A stretch of DNA of 64,000 nt from Galeruca laticollis (GCA_963921935.1 OY998175.1:261365709-261429708), one strand, 5' to 3'; shown: positions 12,411-24,769, numbered from the stretch's first letter. The notes: generated by a model not told the origin, from the letters alone. Translations and numbers: made by a program.

Positions 12411-14723
12411 AGATGATATATTCAATAAGATATGAAGATTATAGATATCAGAGAGTAGTAACATAAGATAAAACAATTATAAAATAACATGTGACAACAA
12501 AATTTAGTTTTTTTTAGAACATTCAGTTAACAATAGGTTTAAATATAATACCAAATATAATATAAATTCAATTTGATTAGTAGTATATAAAGTATAAGTA
12601 TAGTAGCCAAATTTCTTCAAAATACTAAGTTGATTTAAGTTCAATTTACAAAGTTATTGATTAGATCATAAATTTAAGGAATCTTAAGTTTCATACTAAA
12701 AGTTTGTCAAATATATCAAATCTATAGAACTCTGAGTCATGTCCATTGATTTGGAAAATTGTTGGTTAAAATATCTATGAAAAAAAATATTTCAGATAAA
12801 GATATTTAGTTTAATAAAACCTATGCAATGAATGTGACATCTAAATATTTCATAAATAAAGTTTCTAGTTTGAAGGAAAATTAAAACAGAACTTAATTAA
12901 GATCACTCAATTTAAAATTTAGAAATAATAATGGAAAATATTATATGTGGAAAGAATTATAAATTTATATTATAGCGTATGTAGAATAAACAAGAATGTA
13001 AAAATCTTTTTGATTACAAAATATAAAATAAATAATCATTTGTCAATAATATTTCTCTAAACTTTATAAATTCTAAGTATTTCTTAAGATATCAAATTAA
13101 ATCTCATTATAGTGTAATCAAAATTAAATAAATAAGTCAGATCAAAATCATTACAAATTATCAATAAAATAATTTCACGTTACAAGTTAGCATAAGACAG
13201 AACCTTAAAAGAAACCAAGCTCAATTAATTAATTTAACGGAAGCGAGACATTAGACATTAAAGATTCTTGTTAGCGACGTAAAAATTTTAAGAAATCTGT
13301 ATTTGTATATAATGTCGATAAAAAAGGGAATAAGAAAACATGGGACAGAATGACCAACTGATTATTACTAATGATTATTGACAAATGATGAAGAAGGAAT
13401 TTTATAAAAATGGTAAAACAAATGAAATGTTATTTTAAATTGTAGCGAATAACGAATTAAATGTGAAACAAATTGTAAACATATGCTTTTGAATATTTCT
13501 GTTTTACAATTGCCATATATCAAAGTTTGAGCTGACCAATCAGAATGACTACTTGATGGAACTTTCTAGAGTGTATAAAGCTTCCGGTTATCAACAAAGG
13601 GTTGTGAAAAGGAGGATGACGCGGGGATAGTAAAAAACATGAAGCCAGAGTGATGAGATGTTTTAAAATGAGTAAATAAAAATTGATAATAATAGTGAAA
13701 TATCGTAGCAGTTAAGAAAAATAAAATTAAAAAAAAACTTTATATAGTGCACAAATTAATACAAAGTGTGAATCAAAATTCCGAGAAGTGAATAATTGAA
13801 TCCAGTTTCAAAACAAATAAATCAGAATCAAGAACCAAGGCGGCGTTAGAAGTGCGGACATTTTGTGAAGCGCTGTTACAAACAGGTTAGTGATATTAAA
13901 ATTTTATTTTGGCCAAAATAAGTAATAAAAAGAAGTACTGAATTAAACGATCGTTCATTGCAAACTTAATTGAAATTTTAAAAGACCTAAATTAAATAAA
14001 AATTTGTATGTAATATTGAGAATAACAAAATCAGTGTAATATTAAATAAGAATGTTTGAAGATTATATGACTTACCAGATATTTGGTTAATAACTGTAAT
14101 TTGTATATGTAATAGTCTTATAAAAAATCATAATTTGATAAGTCAGTAAATTTATTTTCACATTCACATATAATATATAAATATCCACTTTTACTTGCTG
14201 AAATATTTAACTATATAAACCGACACACTACGAAAAACGATTTTAAACAAACTGAACGTTTAAATAGAATTTTACCAACATAAAACTGTTTTCTGTGATA
14301 AAAAAAAGGTTTTTTGTATCTGCACGTGTTTCTTTAGAAGCTTTAAGAAAATATTAGATTTATGTAAATGAGTTCATAGGCGTCACATTTATTTTGTAAC
14401 CATTTCGTAATATGAATTAACATAAAAATTTTAGAATTAAAATTTTGTTTAATTGCTATCTAATTTCCGTTTGAGACTAATCACCCTGAGATTAATTAGG
14501 TTTCATTAACATTAGAAGAAGAGGAATTTTAAAATAAAAAAAAAACATTAAGGTAAGAAAAATTAATTCAATTTCACTGGGCAAAACATGTATAAATAAA
14601 AAATTTTAGTAACGTTAAAACAAATAGATTAAATTGGCATCCTAACAATTAAGTACAATACATTAATCAAGACCTAATAAACAATTAAATTTCACTCATT
14701 AAAAATAAACAATAATATAGTAA
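12409..14723 (+). repeat. 5' LTR of element A
   Basis: 2315 bp, begins TGAGATGATA, ends CAATAATATAGTAA. The proximal part includes TATAAAG (near 13,575), a candidate promoter. No protein-coding frame was recognised inside it. Confidence 0.92.
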
Positions 14724-14724
14724 G

Positions 14725-14756
14725 TGGCTAGCCCAAGCGTGTGACTCGAATAAAGC
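14725..14756 (+). promoter_or_regulatory. Primer binding site of element A
   Basis: TGGCTAGCCCAAGCGTG followed by TGACTCGAATAAAGC starts one base after the LTR. It looks like a tRNA-Lys-type site (TGGC, GCCCAA, CGTG, CTCGAA in order) with a two-base TA insertion after TGGC and a few other changes. Element C shares TGGCTAGC at the same place, so the change is fixed in this lineage. Confidence 0.7.
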
Positions 14757-14783
14757 GGAAATTAGTTGCAAATAAAATAAAAG

Positions 14784-16820
14784 ATGGATACGAAGAAAAA
14801 CATTCAAGATTTAAAACTCCAAGAATTAAAAGATGAATTAAATAGAAGAGGATGTGACACAAAAGGTATGAAGACAACACTACTAAATAGACTAACGGAA
14901 ATACTCAAGAAAGAAGGAATAAATCCAGAAGAATATTTGGTTACTACAGAAAAAGGACAAGGAGAAGAAATTACAGAGCAAGTTGAAGAAAAACAGGAAG
15001 AATCTTCGAAAGAACAAGAAAAGAAAAAAGAAGACAATATTATGCAATTTCTTGTAAATATGCAACAAAATCTAGAAGCAAAATTAGAAAAACAAGGACA
15101 AAATCTAGAATCAAAATTGGAAAAACAAGAACAAAATTTAGAAAAACAAGGACAAAGGATAGAAGAACAAGGTCAGAAAATAGAAACGAAAATAGAGGAA
15201 CAAATGGAAAAGCAGGAACTACAAATAAATAGAAGACTGGACGAAATAGAAATGAAATTTGAAAATAGCATAATAAATTTACAAAAAGGGCAACAACAAA
15301 TCGAAATTACACAGAAAGAACAATCTATGAAGTTGGAAAATTTAAAGAAAGATATAGAGAGACAAGTAAAAGAGATAGTAAAACAAACTATAACAAATAT
15401 GCAGGCAGAAGTGAACAAAGAGATGGAGAAGAAAATCAAAGACAACTACAGAGCTATTGCAAACAATAATAAAAATATAGAGGATTTGCAAGAAAATTTA
15501 AGGACGGGAATCTCAAGTAATTTAGGTATTATGGAGGAAGAAAATTACAAATTAAAAATGGAATTTAAGAAAGAAATAAACAAAACAAATGAAGATGTGA
15601 TTAAAATAAATAATAAAATGAAAGATGTAAATTTAATATCTAACAAAATAAATACAAATGAAGAAGAAATCATAAGAAGACTGAGAGAAGAACAAGAGAA
15701 AATTATATTGGAAATAGAAAACAAGAAGAAATATTTGGAGGAAGAATTGAAAAAGCAAACATCCATGGGAAGTATTAACATGCGAGTTCCCTACAATATC
15801 AACTATCACATAGATGAGAATTTGAAATTTGAGGGAAATATAAGAAAATTACATCCAACGACTTTCATTAAAATAATTAAAAATAAAATCAAAAATTGGG
15901 AAAATTTCGATGACAAAAGGGAATTAATAAGAAGCTACTTAAATGGACAAGCTCAGATCTGGTTCACTAGTAAAGAAATGGAGTTCAAAACATTCCAGCA
16001 ATTTGAAGACTCTTTCCTTAGACAATATTGGGGTGAAATTAACCAAGCATACACGAGAGAAAAGCTATATTTCGGAAAATATCAAGAAAATGGAAATTCT
16101 ATGTATAATTATGCTTTACAAATTTATGCTCAGGCACAATTTCTAGATCCTATTATAAGAGAAGAAGAAATTGTTACTTATCTTTCTAGGCATTTTAAAC
16201 CACAAATAGCTGAAACGATAGCCATACAAAATATTAAAAATTTCGAACAGCTGACAAATTATTTAATGAGGGTAGAAAGAAACTTACAAAGGAATTTAAA
16301 TACAGGAAATAATGAAAACTCAGACAGGCAAAACAATTACATTAGAAATAACCAATCTAATAATCAAAGCCGAAATAATGTAAATAGAAATTTTAATAAT
16401 ACTGACAACAATAACTGGCGTAGATATAATAATCAAAATACAAATTATAGACAAAATAATAATTATAATAATCAAAACAATAGAGAACATTTAACTAATT
16501 ACCCGATAAACAGACAAAATCAAAATAATAATAATACAAATTTTAATAGGAATAATAATAGAAATCAAATTAATCGTTACAATAACAACAATTCTCAGCT
16601 AAATAGAACGAATTCTGAAAATGATTTAAGAAACAATATACCGTCAAATACAAATTATCAAAGACGTGTAAATTTCCAAAGAAGTAGAAGTCTGGATAGA
16701 GAGGAGAGAACTAGACGTCTTGAAAGTCAAGAACAACGTGTAGAAACTACACAAACTATCCAAACAGGTCCACAAGAGGATGTAGACGTTTCAAACGATC
16801 TACATCAGCATTTTCATTAG
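14784..16820 (+). CDS. gag: Gag of element A, with SAP-like domain
   Basis: 678 residues, intact. It would form the cytoplasmic particle that packages element RNA. Residues 9-43 match the SAP motif pattern (LKLQELKDELNRRG then TKGMK and an LLNRL helix), a fold known for binding A+T-rich DNA. Residues about 60-330 form a Glu/Lys/Gln-rich coiled coil. About 345-500 is a capsid-like Gypsy gag core (LKFEG, HPTTF, IWFTSKE, LRQYWGE). About 510-670 is an Asn/Arg-rich low-complexity tail in place of the usual CCHC zinc knuckle. The ATG lies 59 bp after the primer site and is the first one that keeps the SAP motif. pol begins just downstream in the -1 frame, and that frame stays open back into the gag 3' end, so ribosomal frameshifting is plausible. 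Confidence 0.93.
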   Translation: MDTKKNIQDLKLQELKDELNRRGCDTKGMKTTLLNRLTEILKKEGINPEEYLVTTEKGQGEEITEQVEEKQEESSKEQEKKKEDNIMQFLVNMQQNLEAKLEKQGQNLESKLEKQEQNLEKQGQRIEEQGQKIETKIEEQMEKQELQINRRLDEIEMKFENSIINLQKGQQQIEITQKEQSMKLENLKKDIERQVKEIVKQTITNMQAEVNKEMEKKIKDNYRAIANNNKNIEDLQENLRTGISSNLGIMEEENYKLKMEFKKEINKTNEDVIKINNKMKDVNLISNKINTNEEEIIRRLREEQEKIILEIENKKKYLEEELKKQTSMGSINMRVPYNINYHIDENLKFEGNIRKLHPTTFIKIIKNKIKNWENFDDKRELIRSYLNGQAQIWFTSKEMEFKTFQQFEDSFLRQYWGEINQAYTREKLYFGKYQENGNSMYNYALQIYAQAQFLDPIIREEEIVTYLSRHFKPQIAETIAIQNIKNFEQLTNYLMRVERNLQRNLNTGNNENSDRQNNYIRNNQSNNQSRNNVNRNFNNTDNNNWRRYNNQNTNYRQNNNYNNQNNREHLTNYPINRQNQNNNNTNFNRNNNRNQINRYNNNNSQLNRTNSENDLRNNIPSNTNYQRRVNFQRSRSLDREERTRRLESQEQRVETTQTIQTGPQEDVDVSNDLHQHFH

Positions 16821-16828
16821 AGGAGAAT

Positions 16829-18226
16829 GTGAACGGTGGTCTGTATAGTTGCATTCGTCCTTATTTGTTTCTGATTTCAGAGGACTGCCTGGAAAAGGAA
16901 AATCTAACAAATTTGATAATAATTAACGCTAAATTAAATAATGTTGATACTAAAGCAATAATTGATACAGGTTCTGAAATTTCTCTTATAAATGAAGAAA
17001 TTATAACTAAACTTGGTTTAGAAACAAATGTAATTACAATACCAAAACTGAATCTAGTCACAATGAATTCGAAAAAAATAACTGAAGTAAATAAATCTAT
17101 AGTGGTGAGTTTATATTTAAAGGGAAAAGAAATAATAGTACAACTTGTGATTGTAAGAAATATGGAATACGATATACTTCTTGGATCGGATGAACTTGAA
17201 AAACATCAAGTGAAGATTAATTATGAAAAAAATTATCTGATAATAAGCGGAATTGAATTGGAATTTGAATTAGGAAGAAAAAGGAAAATAAAAACAAATG
17301 AAATAAATTTTATATATGAATATGAAGAAAATGAAGACATGAAATTTGAAGAGAATAATTGGAAAAAAGAAGAGAGAAATTTGCAAGGCAATAGAAAGAA
17401 TTTAATGGAAGTAGGAAGAAATATAAATAAAATTGAATTTAATTGGAGTGGTATAGATATTGTTTGTAGTAAGGAATTTAAGAGTGAAGTAAGAAAGTTA
17501 ATAAAGAAACATGTGGGATTATTTTCTGAAGAATCAAGAGTTGCGAAGGATTATATTCATGAATTAAAAGTAAGAAATATGGAAACATTCAAGACAAAAA
17601 GTTATCCGATACCATACAAATACAAGGAGGAAATGAAAAAATTGATACAAAAATTGTTAGATGATAAAATAATTGAATATAGCACAACACCTTATATAAA
17701 TCCAGTTGTAATAACAGTTAAAAGTTCAGGGGAATTAAGAGTTTGTCTGGATGGTAGAGATTTAAACAAACATACAGTTCCAGAATACGAATCACCTCTC
17801 GCTATTGGAGCCATACTAGGAAGGATTTCAGAAGCAAAAGTATTCTCAAAAATGGATTTGAAACATTCTTTTTGGTTGATACCATTAGCAGAAAACAGTA
17901 GGGATTTTACTGGTTTTATGGTTGATGGAGTCGTTTACAGATTTACCGTTGTACCTTTTGGACTACAATCAGCCACATCAGCACTTTTAAAAGCACTACA
18001 TAAAATTCTAAATAAATATGAAAATTTTACTCTACATTATATCGATGATATTCTAATCTTCTCTAAAAATGAAACAGAGCACTTAAAACACCTAGAAATA
18101 ATTTTTGAAGCATTAGACAAAGCTGGACTTAAATTAAACATTAAGAAGTGTGCATTTTTCCAAGAAGAAGTGACGTATTTAGGATATAAAATTGACAAAA
18201 CAGCGAAGAAAGAATTAGAATCATAA
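16829..18226 (+). pseudogene. pol: Element A pol, first part: protease and RT
   Basis: 465 residues in the -1 frame relative to gag. The retropepsin motif IIDTGSEISLI lies at about 44-54. The RT fingers and palm follow: RVCLDGRDLNKHTVPEYESP, then FSKMDLKHSFWLIPL, VVPFGLQSATSALL, and the catalytic box YIDD at about 404. The enzymes mature Gag-Pol and copy element RNA into DNA. The frame ends early, just after GYKID, because a short stretch of about 13 nt is missing near 18,200 compared with element C. The listed start is not a true ATG, consistent with expression by frameshift from gag. Confidence 0.9.
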
Positions 18227-20056
18227 AAGATTATGTAAGACCAACTAATCTAAGAACTTTGAGAGGGTTTTTAGGATTATTACACTATTTTAAAAGACTG
18301 ATACCGAATTTGACAGAAATGGAAATCCCATTATTAGAGTTACTTAAGAAAAATACCAGGTGGAAATGGGATGAAAAAAAAAGAAAAAGCTTTCAATAAC
18401 ATCAAAAAAACATTTACTGAAAATATTAAAATTTATCACCCAGATTATAATGAAACTTTTACTCTGAGAACCGATGCATCTTTGCACAGATTCGCAGGAG
18501 TATTATTACAGACACAAAAAGGAATAGAAGTTCCAATTTCTTTTGTTTCAAGAAAAACAAAACCTGCAGAAAGAAATTACAGCACAAGTGAGCTAGAATT
18601 AGCAAGTATTATATTCTGTGTAGATAAATTGAGATTTTATTTAATAGGAAATCATTTTAAAATAGAAACAGACAACCAAGCTCTAACCACAATATTAAAC
18701 AACAAGTATGGTAACAGTAGAATACATCGATGGGCCTTACTGTTGCAAGAATATTCATTCGACATAAAATATCTACCTGGAAAGAAAAATATAGTGGCTG
18801 ATTCTATCACCAGAATGGAGGGAAACAAATGTAAAATGAAAAGGGAATATAAAATAGGAATTAATATAATGAAAAATACAATGGGAAACTTTACAAATAT
18901 TAAAATAGTAGAAAATCAACGGAACCTCGACAATAAAATAAAACAAAAATCATTAACAAATTCAAATAATATGTATTATAAAATAATAAATAATCAAGAA
19001 GTTTATGTAATAACGAATAATTTGGCAAAAGATATGTTAAAAGAACTTCATGAGAAATATCATCACATAGGTGTCCGAAAAACACATAAAATATTCCGAG
19101 AATCTTTTATTAGCAAAAATGACCTAAATTTGTGCAAACAAATAATCAAATATTGTGACACATGCCAATTTGCCAAAGAAAAAAATCATCATAATGAGAA
19201 TTTAAATAAATCTATTATAACAAAATATCCACTAGAACTCATTGCAGTAGATTTCATATCAAATTTGACACCGAGCAGAGAAGGAAATTCTCATATATTC
19301 ATAGTTATAGATCATTTCTCAAAATTCACAGCTGCATATCCTTGCCAAAGAACTAACAAAGAAACAGTTAAAGATTGCCTAACTAAACATTTTATAAAAT
19401 ATGATTTTCCAAAGAAATGTCTAATGGATAATGCCAGTTATTTTAATAATAAGAATTTACAAACTTGGTTGATGAAATCGAATGTACAACCAATCTACAC
19501 GAGCATTAGACATCCTTGTGCAAATCCAGCTGAAAGAATAATAAAAGAAATAGTAAAATACTTAAGAATTTTAGTACACTCAGAACACTCGTTGTGGGAA
19601 CAAAATTTAGATGAAATCATAGAATATATGAACAGCGTTCCAAACGAAATAACAGATATAGCGCCAACAATAATAATGAATAACCTACCTGCGAATAGGC
19701 CATGGATAAGTGAAGTAAATGTAAAATATGAAGACATTTTAAAACAAACCCAAGAGAGAATTTCAAAGAATGCTCAAAAGTACATGAACAAAAAGAACGA
19801 CGGACACAAGAAAACAACATTTAAAAAAGGAGACTATGTTTTATTGAAAGCACTAAGAATACCTGATAAGAAGAAGAACAAATGTTTAAAATTGCAGCTG
19901 CCTTATGAAGGTCCATATGAAATAAACACAGAAAACGGCATAAATAGTTACGAATTAAAATACCCTGAATCAGAACAAATTCGTGGAATTTTCCACATAT
20001 CGCAACTATACAGATACCATGACCACTCAAATGAGAATATTCAACAATGTACATAG
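18209..20056 (+). pseudogene. pol: Element A pol, second part: RT end, RNase H, integrase
   Basis: Pol homology goes on from about 18,209 in a shifted frame (RIIKDYVRPTNLRTLRGF), then returns to the original frame in the A9 run at 18,374-18,382. From there it stays open to 20,056 (561 residues from 18,371). RNase H shows TDASLHRFAGVL and ETDNQALTTIL. The integrase shows an HHCC zinc finger (HEKYHHIGV and CDTCQFAKEK) and the D, D, E residues in VDFISN, LMDNASYF and NPAERIIKEI. A GPY/F module (YEGPYEINTENG) follows, then a short tail RGIFHISQLYRY. No chromodomain was seen. Without the two frame breaks the protein would match element C in length. Confidence 0.9.
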
Positions 20057-20215
20057 TAGATAATAAGAAATAAATAAGATAGATTTAAGTTATGTTAGAT
20101 AGAAACATAGGAAGTCAATTTAATTAGAAATAATTTCAATTATAATGCAAAATTCAAATAGTGTGAACGTTTACCAACTTATTCTGGAATAAATACCAGA
20201 AAAGATTTGTAAAAG

Positions 20216-20227
20216 TTCAGGGAAAGT
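20216..20227 (+). other. Polypurine tract of element A
   Basis: TTCAGGGAAAGT lies directly before TGAGATG of the 3' LTR, the position needed for plus-strand priming. Confidence 0.75.
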
Positions 20228-22534
20228 TGAGATGATATATTCAATAAGATATGAAGATTATAGATATCAGAGAGTAGTAACAAGATAAAACAATTATAAA
20301 ATAACATGTGACAACAAAATTTAGTTTTTTTTAGAACATTCAGTTAACAATAGGTTTAAATTTAATACCAAATATAATATAAATTCAATTTGATTAGTAG
20401 TATATAAAGTATAGTAGCCAAATTTCTTCAAAATACTAAGTTGATTTAAGTTCAATTTACAAAGTTATTGATTAGATCATAAATTTAAGGAATCTAAAGT
20501 TTCATACTAAAAGTTTGTCAAATATATCAAATCTATAGAACTCTGAGTCATGTCCATAGATTTGGAAAATTGTTGGTTAAAATATCTATGAAAAAAAATA
20601 TTTCAGATAAAGATATTTAGTTTAATAAAACCTATGCAATGAATGTGACATCTAAATATTTCATAAATAAAGTTTCTAGTTTGAAGGAAAATTAAAACAA
20701 AACTTAATTAAGATCACTCAATTTAAAATTTAGAAATAATAATGGAAAATATTATATGTGGAAAGAATTATAAATTTATATTATAGCGTATGTAGAATAA
20801 ACAAGAATGTAAAAATCTTTTTGATTACAAAATATAAAATAAATAATCATTTGTCAATAATATTTCTCTAAACTTTATAAATTCTAAGTATTTCTTAAGA
20901 TATCAAATTAAATCTCATTATAGTGTAATCAAAATTAAATAAATAAGTCAGATCAAAATCATTACAAATTATCAATAAAATAATTTCACGTTACAAGTTA
21001 GCATAAGACAGAACCTTAAAAGAAACCAAGCTCAATTAATTAATTTAACGGAAGCGAGACATTAGACATTAAAGATTCTTGTTAGCGACGTAAAAATTTT
21101 AAGAAATCTGTATTTGTATATAATGTCGATAAAAAAGGGAATAAGAAAACATGGGACAGAATGACCAACTGATTATTACTAATGATTATTGACAAATGAT
21201 GAAGAAGGAATTTTATAAAAATGGTAAAACAAATGAAATGTTATTTTAAATTGTAGCGAATAACGATTTGAATGTGAAACAAAGTGTAAACATATGCTTT
21301 TGAATATTTCTGTTTTACAATTGCCATATATCAAAATTTGAGCTGACCAATCAGAATGACTACTTGATGGAACTTTCTAGAGTGTATAAAGCTTCCGGTT
21401 ATCAACAAAGGGTTGTGAAAAGGAGGATGACGCGGGGATAGTAAAAAACATGAAGCCAGAGTGATGAGATGTTTTAAAATGAGTAAATAAAAATTGATAA
21501 TAATAGTGAAATATCGTAGCAGTTAAGAAAAATAAAATTAAAAAAAAACTTTATATAGTGCACAAATTAATACAAAGTGTGAATCAAAATTCCGAGAAGT
21601 GAATAATTGAATCCAGTTTCAAAACAAATAAATCAGAATCAAGAACCAAGGCGGCGTTAGAAGTGCGGACATTTTGTGAAGCGCTGTTACAAACAGGTTA
21701 GTGATATTAAAATTTTATTTTGGCCAAAATAAGTAATAAAAAGAAGTACTGAATTAAACGATCGTTCATTGCAAACTTAATTGAAATTTTAAAAGACCTA
21801 AATTGAATAAAAATTTGTATGTAATATTGAGAATAACAAAATCAGTGTAATATTAAATAAGAATGTTTGAAGATTATATGACTTACCAGATATTTGGTTA
21901 ATAACTGTAATTTGTATATGTAATAGTCTTATAAAAAATCATAATTTGATAAGTCACTAAATTTATTTTCACATTCACATATAATATATAAATATCCACT
22001 TTTACTTGCTGAAATATTTAACAATATAAACCGACACACTACGAAAAACGATTTTAAACAAACTGAACGTTTAAATAGAATTTTACCAACATAAAACTGT
22101 TTTCTGTGATAAAAAAAAGGTTTTTTGTATCTGCACGTGTTTCTTTAGAAGCTTTAAGAAAATATTAGATTTATGTAAATGAGTTCATAGGCGTCACATT
22201 TATTTTGTAACCATTTCGTAATATGAATTAACATAAAAATTTTAGAATTAAAATTTTGTTTAATTGCTATCTAATTTCCGTTTGAGACTAATCACCCTGA
22301 GATTAATTAGGTTTCATTAACATTAGAAGAAGAGGAATTTTAAAATAAAAAAAAAACATTAAGGTAAGAAAAATTAATTCAATTTCACTGGGCAAAACAT
22401 GTATAAATAAAAAATTTTAGTAACGTTAAAACAAATAGATTAAATTGGCATCCTAACAATTAAGTACAATACATTAATTAAGACCTAATAAACAATTAAA
22501 TTTCACTCATTAAAAATAAACAATAATATAGTAA
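20228..22534 (+). repeat. 3' LTR of element A
   Basis: 2307-bp direct repeat of 12409-14723 with only scattered small differences. Its end merges into (TA)n. Confidence 0.93.
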
Positions 22535-22596
22535 TATATATATATATATATATATATACTATATATATATACTATATATATATATATATATATATA
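22535..22596. repeat. (TA)n tract between element A and B2
   Basis: About 62 bp of TA units with two short interruptions, exactly between the A 3' LTR and the B2 5' LTR. The opening TGT expected for the B2 LTR is replaced by TA. Confidence 0.97.
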
Positions 22597-23438
22597 TTAT
22601 AGAGTGAAACACCCTGTATATCAAACAATAAAGAATTAAGATTGTACATTGTAATCTAGAAGAATTTTTTTTAAGTCAAAAATTTTTTTAAACATTTGAA
22701 TGGAGACAATCTGTACGATCCACTATTCGATAGAGAAGGCATACAGAAAGGACAGACTGTATAATGTAGGGATAATTGCGAATAGGTGTGATGAACAATT
22801 TATGTGAAATAAATTAACCAAACTTTTATTAAAAAAAATCAAGTATCAGAATTTGTTCATGATGAGAAACTAATAATGCTTTATTCTGTAAAGTCAAGCT
22901 AATCTCATAATATTTGTTGATTAAAACTTTAAAGTAAGTTAGTGTAGCTGTTTAGACATAACAGAGCAGAAAAGTATATAATAATGTGAATTTCAGAGAA
23001 CATGACTCATAAAAAAGAAACGAATTTTCATTTTGCATATATATTTAAAGGTAACAGCTGTCATCTATTAAAACATTATGAATATTCATTTGACATACAT
23101 ACTTAGAGGTTAGGAAATGTCATTTTAACAATACTAGGAAATATTATTGAATGAAAATAATATAGGAAGTCTAAGCAATTAAAAAACCTTAGAATACAAT
23201 ATCCTGATATAATGGATGAACATTTCACTGGTTGAAATGAAGAATTTGAGTGATAAAATAAATAGTCAAATCTGATTGGTAAATAAACATTTAAAAAGGA
23301 TCATATCGGCGACAATTATGTTGCTAACGAAAAAAAAATCGAAATAAAAAAGGTTGTTGATTATGGGGTCTATTCACTAAGAACTCTCTTTTTGGGGAAG
23401 AAAAATTTGTAAGTAGAAAAACTTTTTGGTAAAGAAAA

Positions 23439-23940
23439 TCATTTTGAAATTATTTGGAAGATAAAAAATTTGACTATAGAATTCAAGAACAAATACATTA
23501 TACTTACAAGATATACATCAATGTAAGTAGATAAGTTTATATTAATAATTAAAAAAGGAATTGTCGAATGTTGTACAGTACTAACCATGATTTTTATTTT
23601 ATAATATGGTGTCTTGTATCCTGTGGAAGTAAAATAGCCACAATAGCTCTTGAAAAACACTGAATAGTGGAATTTGTGTGAGCTGCTTGGACTTTGAATG
23701 AAGGGCGGCATCGATTCCTGTTCTGGTAGAAACGGAATGCCAGCATGGAGTTTTTCCAGGAGGAGAATCTGAAACAAATTAAAGAAACGGATCATTGAGT
23801 TGAACAAACAAAACCGTGAAGTGAATAAGGTAGTAAAAGTTAATTTATTAACATATTAAAAAGTCAAGCGTACTTACCAATTTATGCAAAGAACTAAAAT
23901 TTTGTGACGCATAGACGCTTTTAGGAGTGTATTTCGCTAT
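23439..23940 (-). other. Antisense spliced-ORF arrangement in the B2 LTR
   Basis: On the minus strand, an exon-like segment (23940-23878) ends at GTAAGT (23877-23872). A 109-bp gap ends at TTTGTTTCAG (acceptor at 23770-23769). The next segment (23768-23586) ends at GTTAGT. In B2 the two segments are in the same frame, and the second carries much of a 122-residue open frame (23807-23439). The start codon of B1 is ATA here. The 3' LTR holds the same structure, with its open frame at 29581-29213. I recognise no protein family. Confidence 0.45.
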
Positions 23941-24333
23941 CTTCTAAAAATCACATGTTTATCAAGTTGTATAATTGTATTTCACTCTTATAATAATATC
24001 TCAGTGCGTGGATGTTGTATGAAAGAGTCATCCTTTTAGATAGTTGAATTTCTTCAAGATCACTTGTAAAAGTGTAATGTATTTATTTCCATTAAATTAA
24101 ATATCGTTTTTCCTTTGAAGAACGTTTTAAACTATTTTTGAGTTATTCATTTCATCTGGTGACTTGCGCACCATCTACTTACCATAGGCAGAAGCTCTGA
24201 ATTACATCTATTGAATTATGCAGATTTGTTTTAAGCAGGACAGGACCGTATTTAGTTTGGAATCATTGAACAAGTAACATATTCTGATTAACAAATTTAT
24301 TTTTGAAATATAAAGCATTTATTAACTTTGGCG

Positions 24334-24335
<2 letters not shown>

Positions 24336-24422
<87 letters not shown>
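24336..24422. repeat. (TA)n tract inside the B2 5' LTR
   Basis: About 87 bp of TA units following TTTGGCGCTAA. B1 LTRs have no such tract at the matching place, so it arose or expanded in the B2 branch. Confidence 0.95.
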
Positions 24423-24424
<2 letters not shown>

Positions 24425-24666
24425 TAAAATCATTTTATCCTAAATACTTGAACTCTACCCTGAGATGAGAAGTTTTCATGTTAGTAGTATAAACTGTTTA
24501 TCATATATATAAAATCATCAATATACCGGGCAAACAATAAACTTAAAGTAAATTTAAACTAAAATAAAATAAGTATAACTTTCTTATTACACCATAGCCA
24601 ATTCATAATAATATGTCGGCCCAACGTAGGGCAAATTAAATTCCCATAAAATAAACTATAATAACA

Positions 24667-24685
24667 TGTCACCGCAACGTGGGGC
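24667..24685 (+). promoter_or_regulatory. Primer binding site of B2
   Basis: TGTCACCGCAACGTGGGGC follows the LTR. It resembles the tRNA-Lys-type site with the third base changed from G to T and other differences, so priming may be weaker or use another tRNA. Confidence 0.65.
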
Positions 24686-24769
24686 TAATATAGAAATTTT
24701 GTAAATAATAATAAAAAGCATTGAAATAATTTTTATTTGACTTTATTAAAAGAATTTTGAATACATAAA

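Larger units (their letters stand above)
12409..22534 (+). mobile_element. Element A: near-complete Ty3/Gypsy retrotransposon with 2.3-kb LTRs
   Basis: A 10.1-kb element with direct LTRs 12409-14723 and 20228-22534, primer site at 14725, polypurine tract CAGGGAAAGT before 20228, intact gag (14784-16820) and pol (16829-20056) in the order protease, RT, RNase H, integrase. There is no env and no room for one (172 bp from pol to LTR). The LTRs differ by roughly 1% in the part compared by eye, so insertion is recent. Both flanks are (TA)n, so a TA-rich target duplication cannot be resolved. Confidence 0.93.
22595..24666 (+). repeat. 5' LTR of element B2
   Basis: Direct repeat of 28366-30410. It contains an internal (TA)n tract at 24336-24422 that is longer than its partner in the 3' LTR (30115-30171), and a primer-site-like word TGTCGGCCCAACGTAGGGC at 24614 that lies 53 bp before the real site. 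Confidence 0.92.

Noticed and set aside
20057..20227. Search for an env gene between pol and 3' LTR of element A
   Set aside because: Only 172 bp, with no open frame or membrane segment. The same holds for element C.
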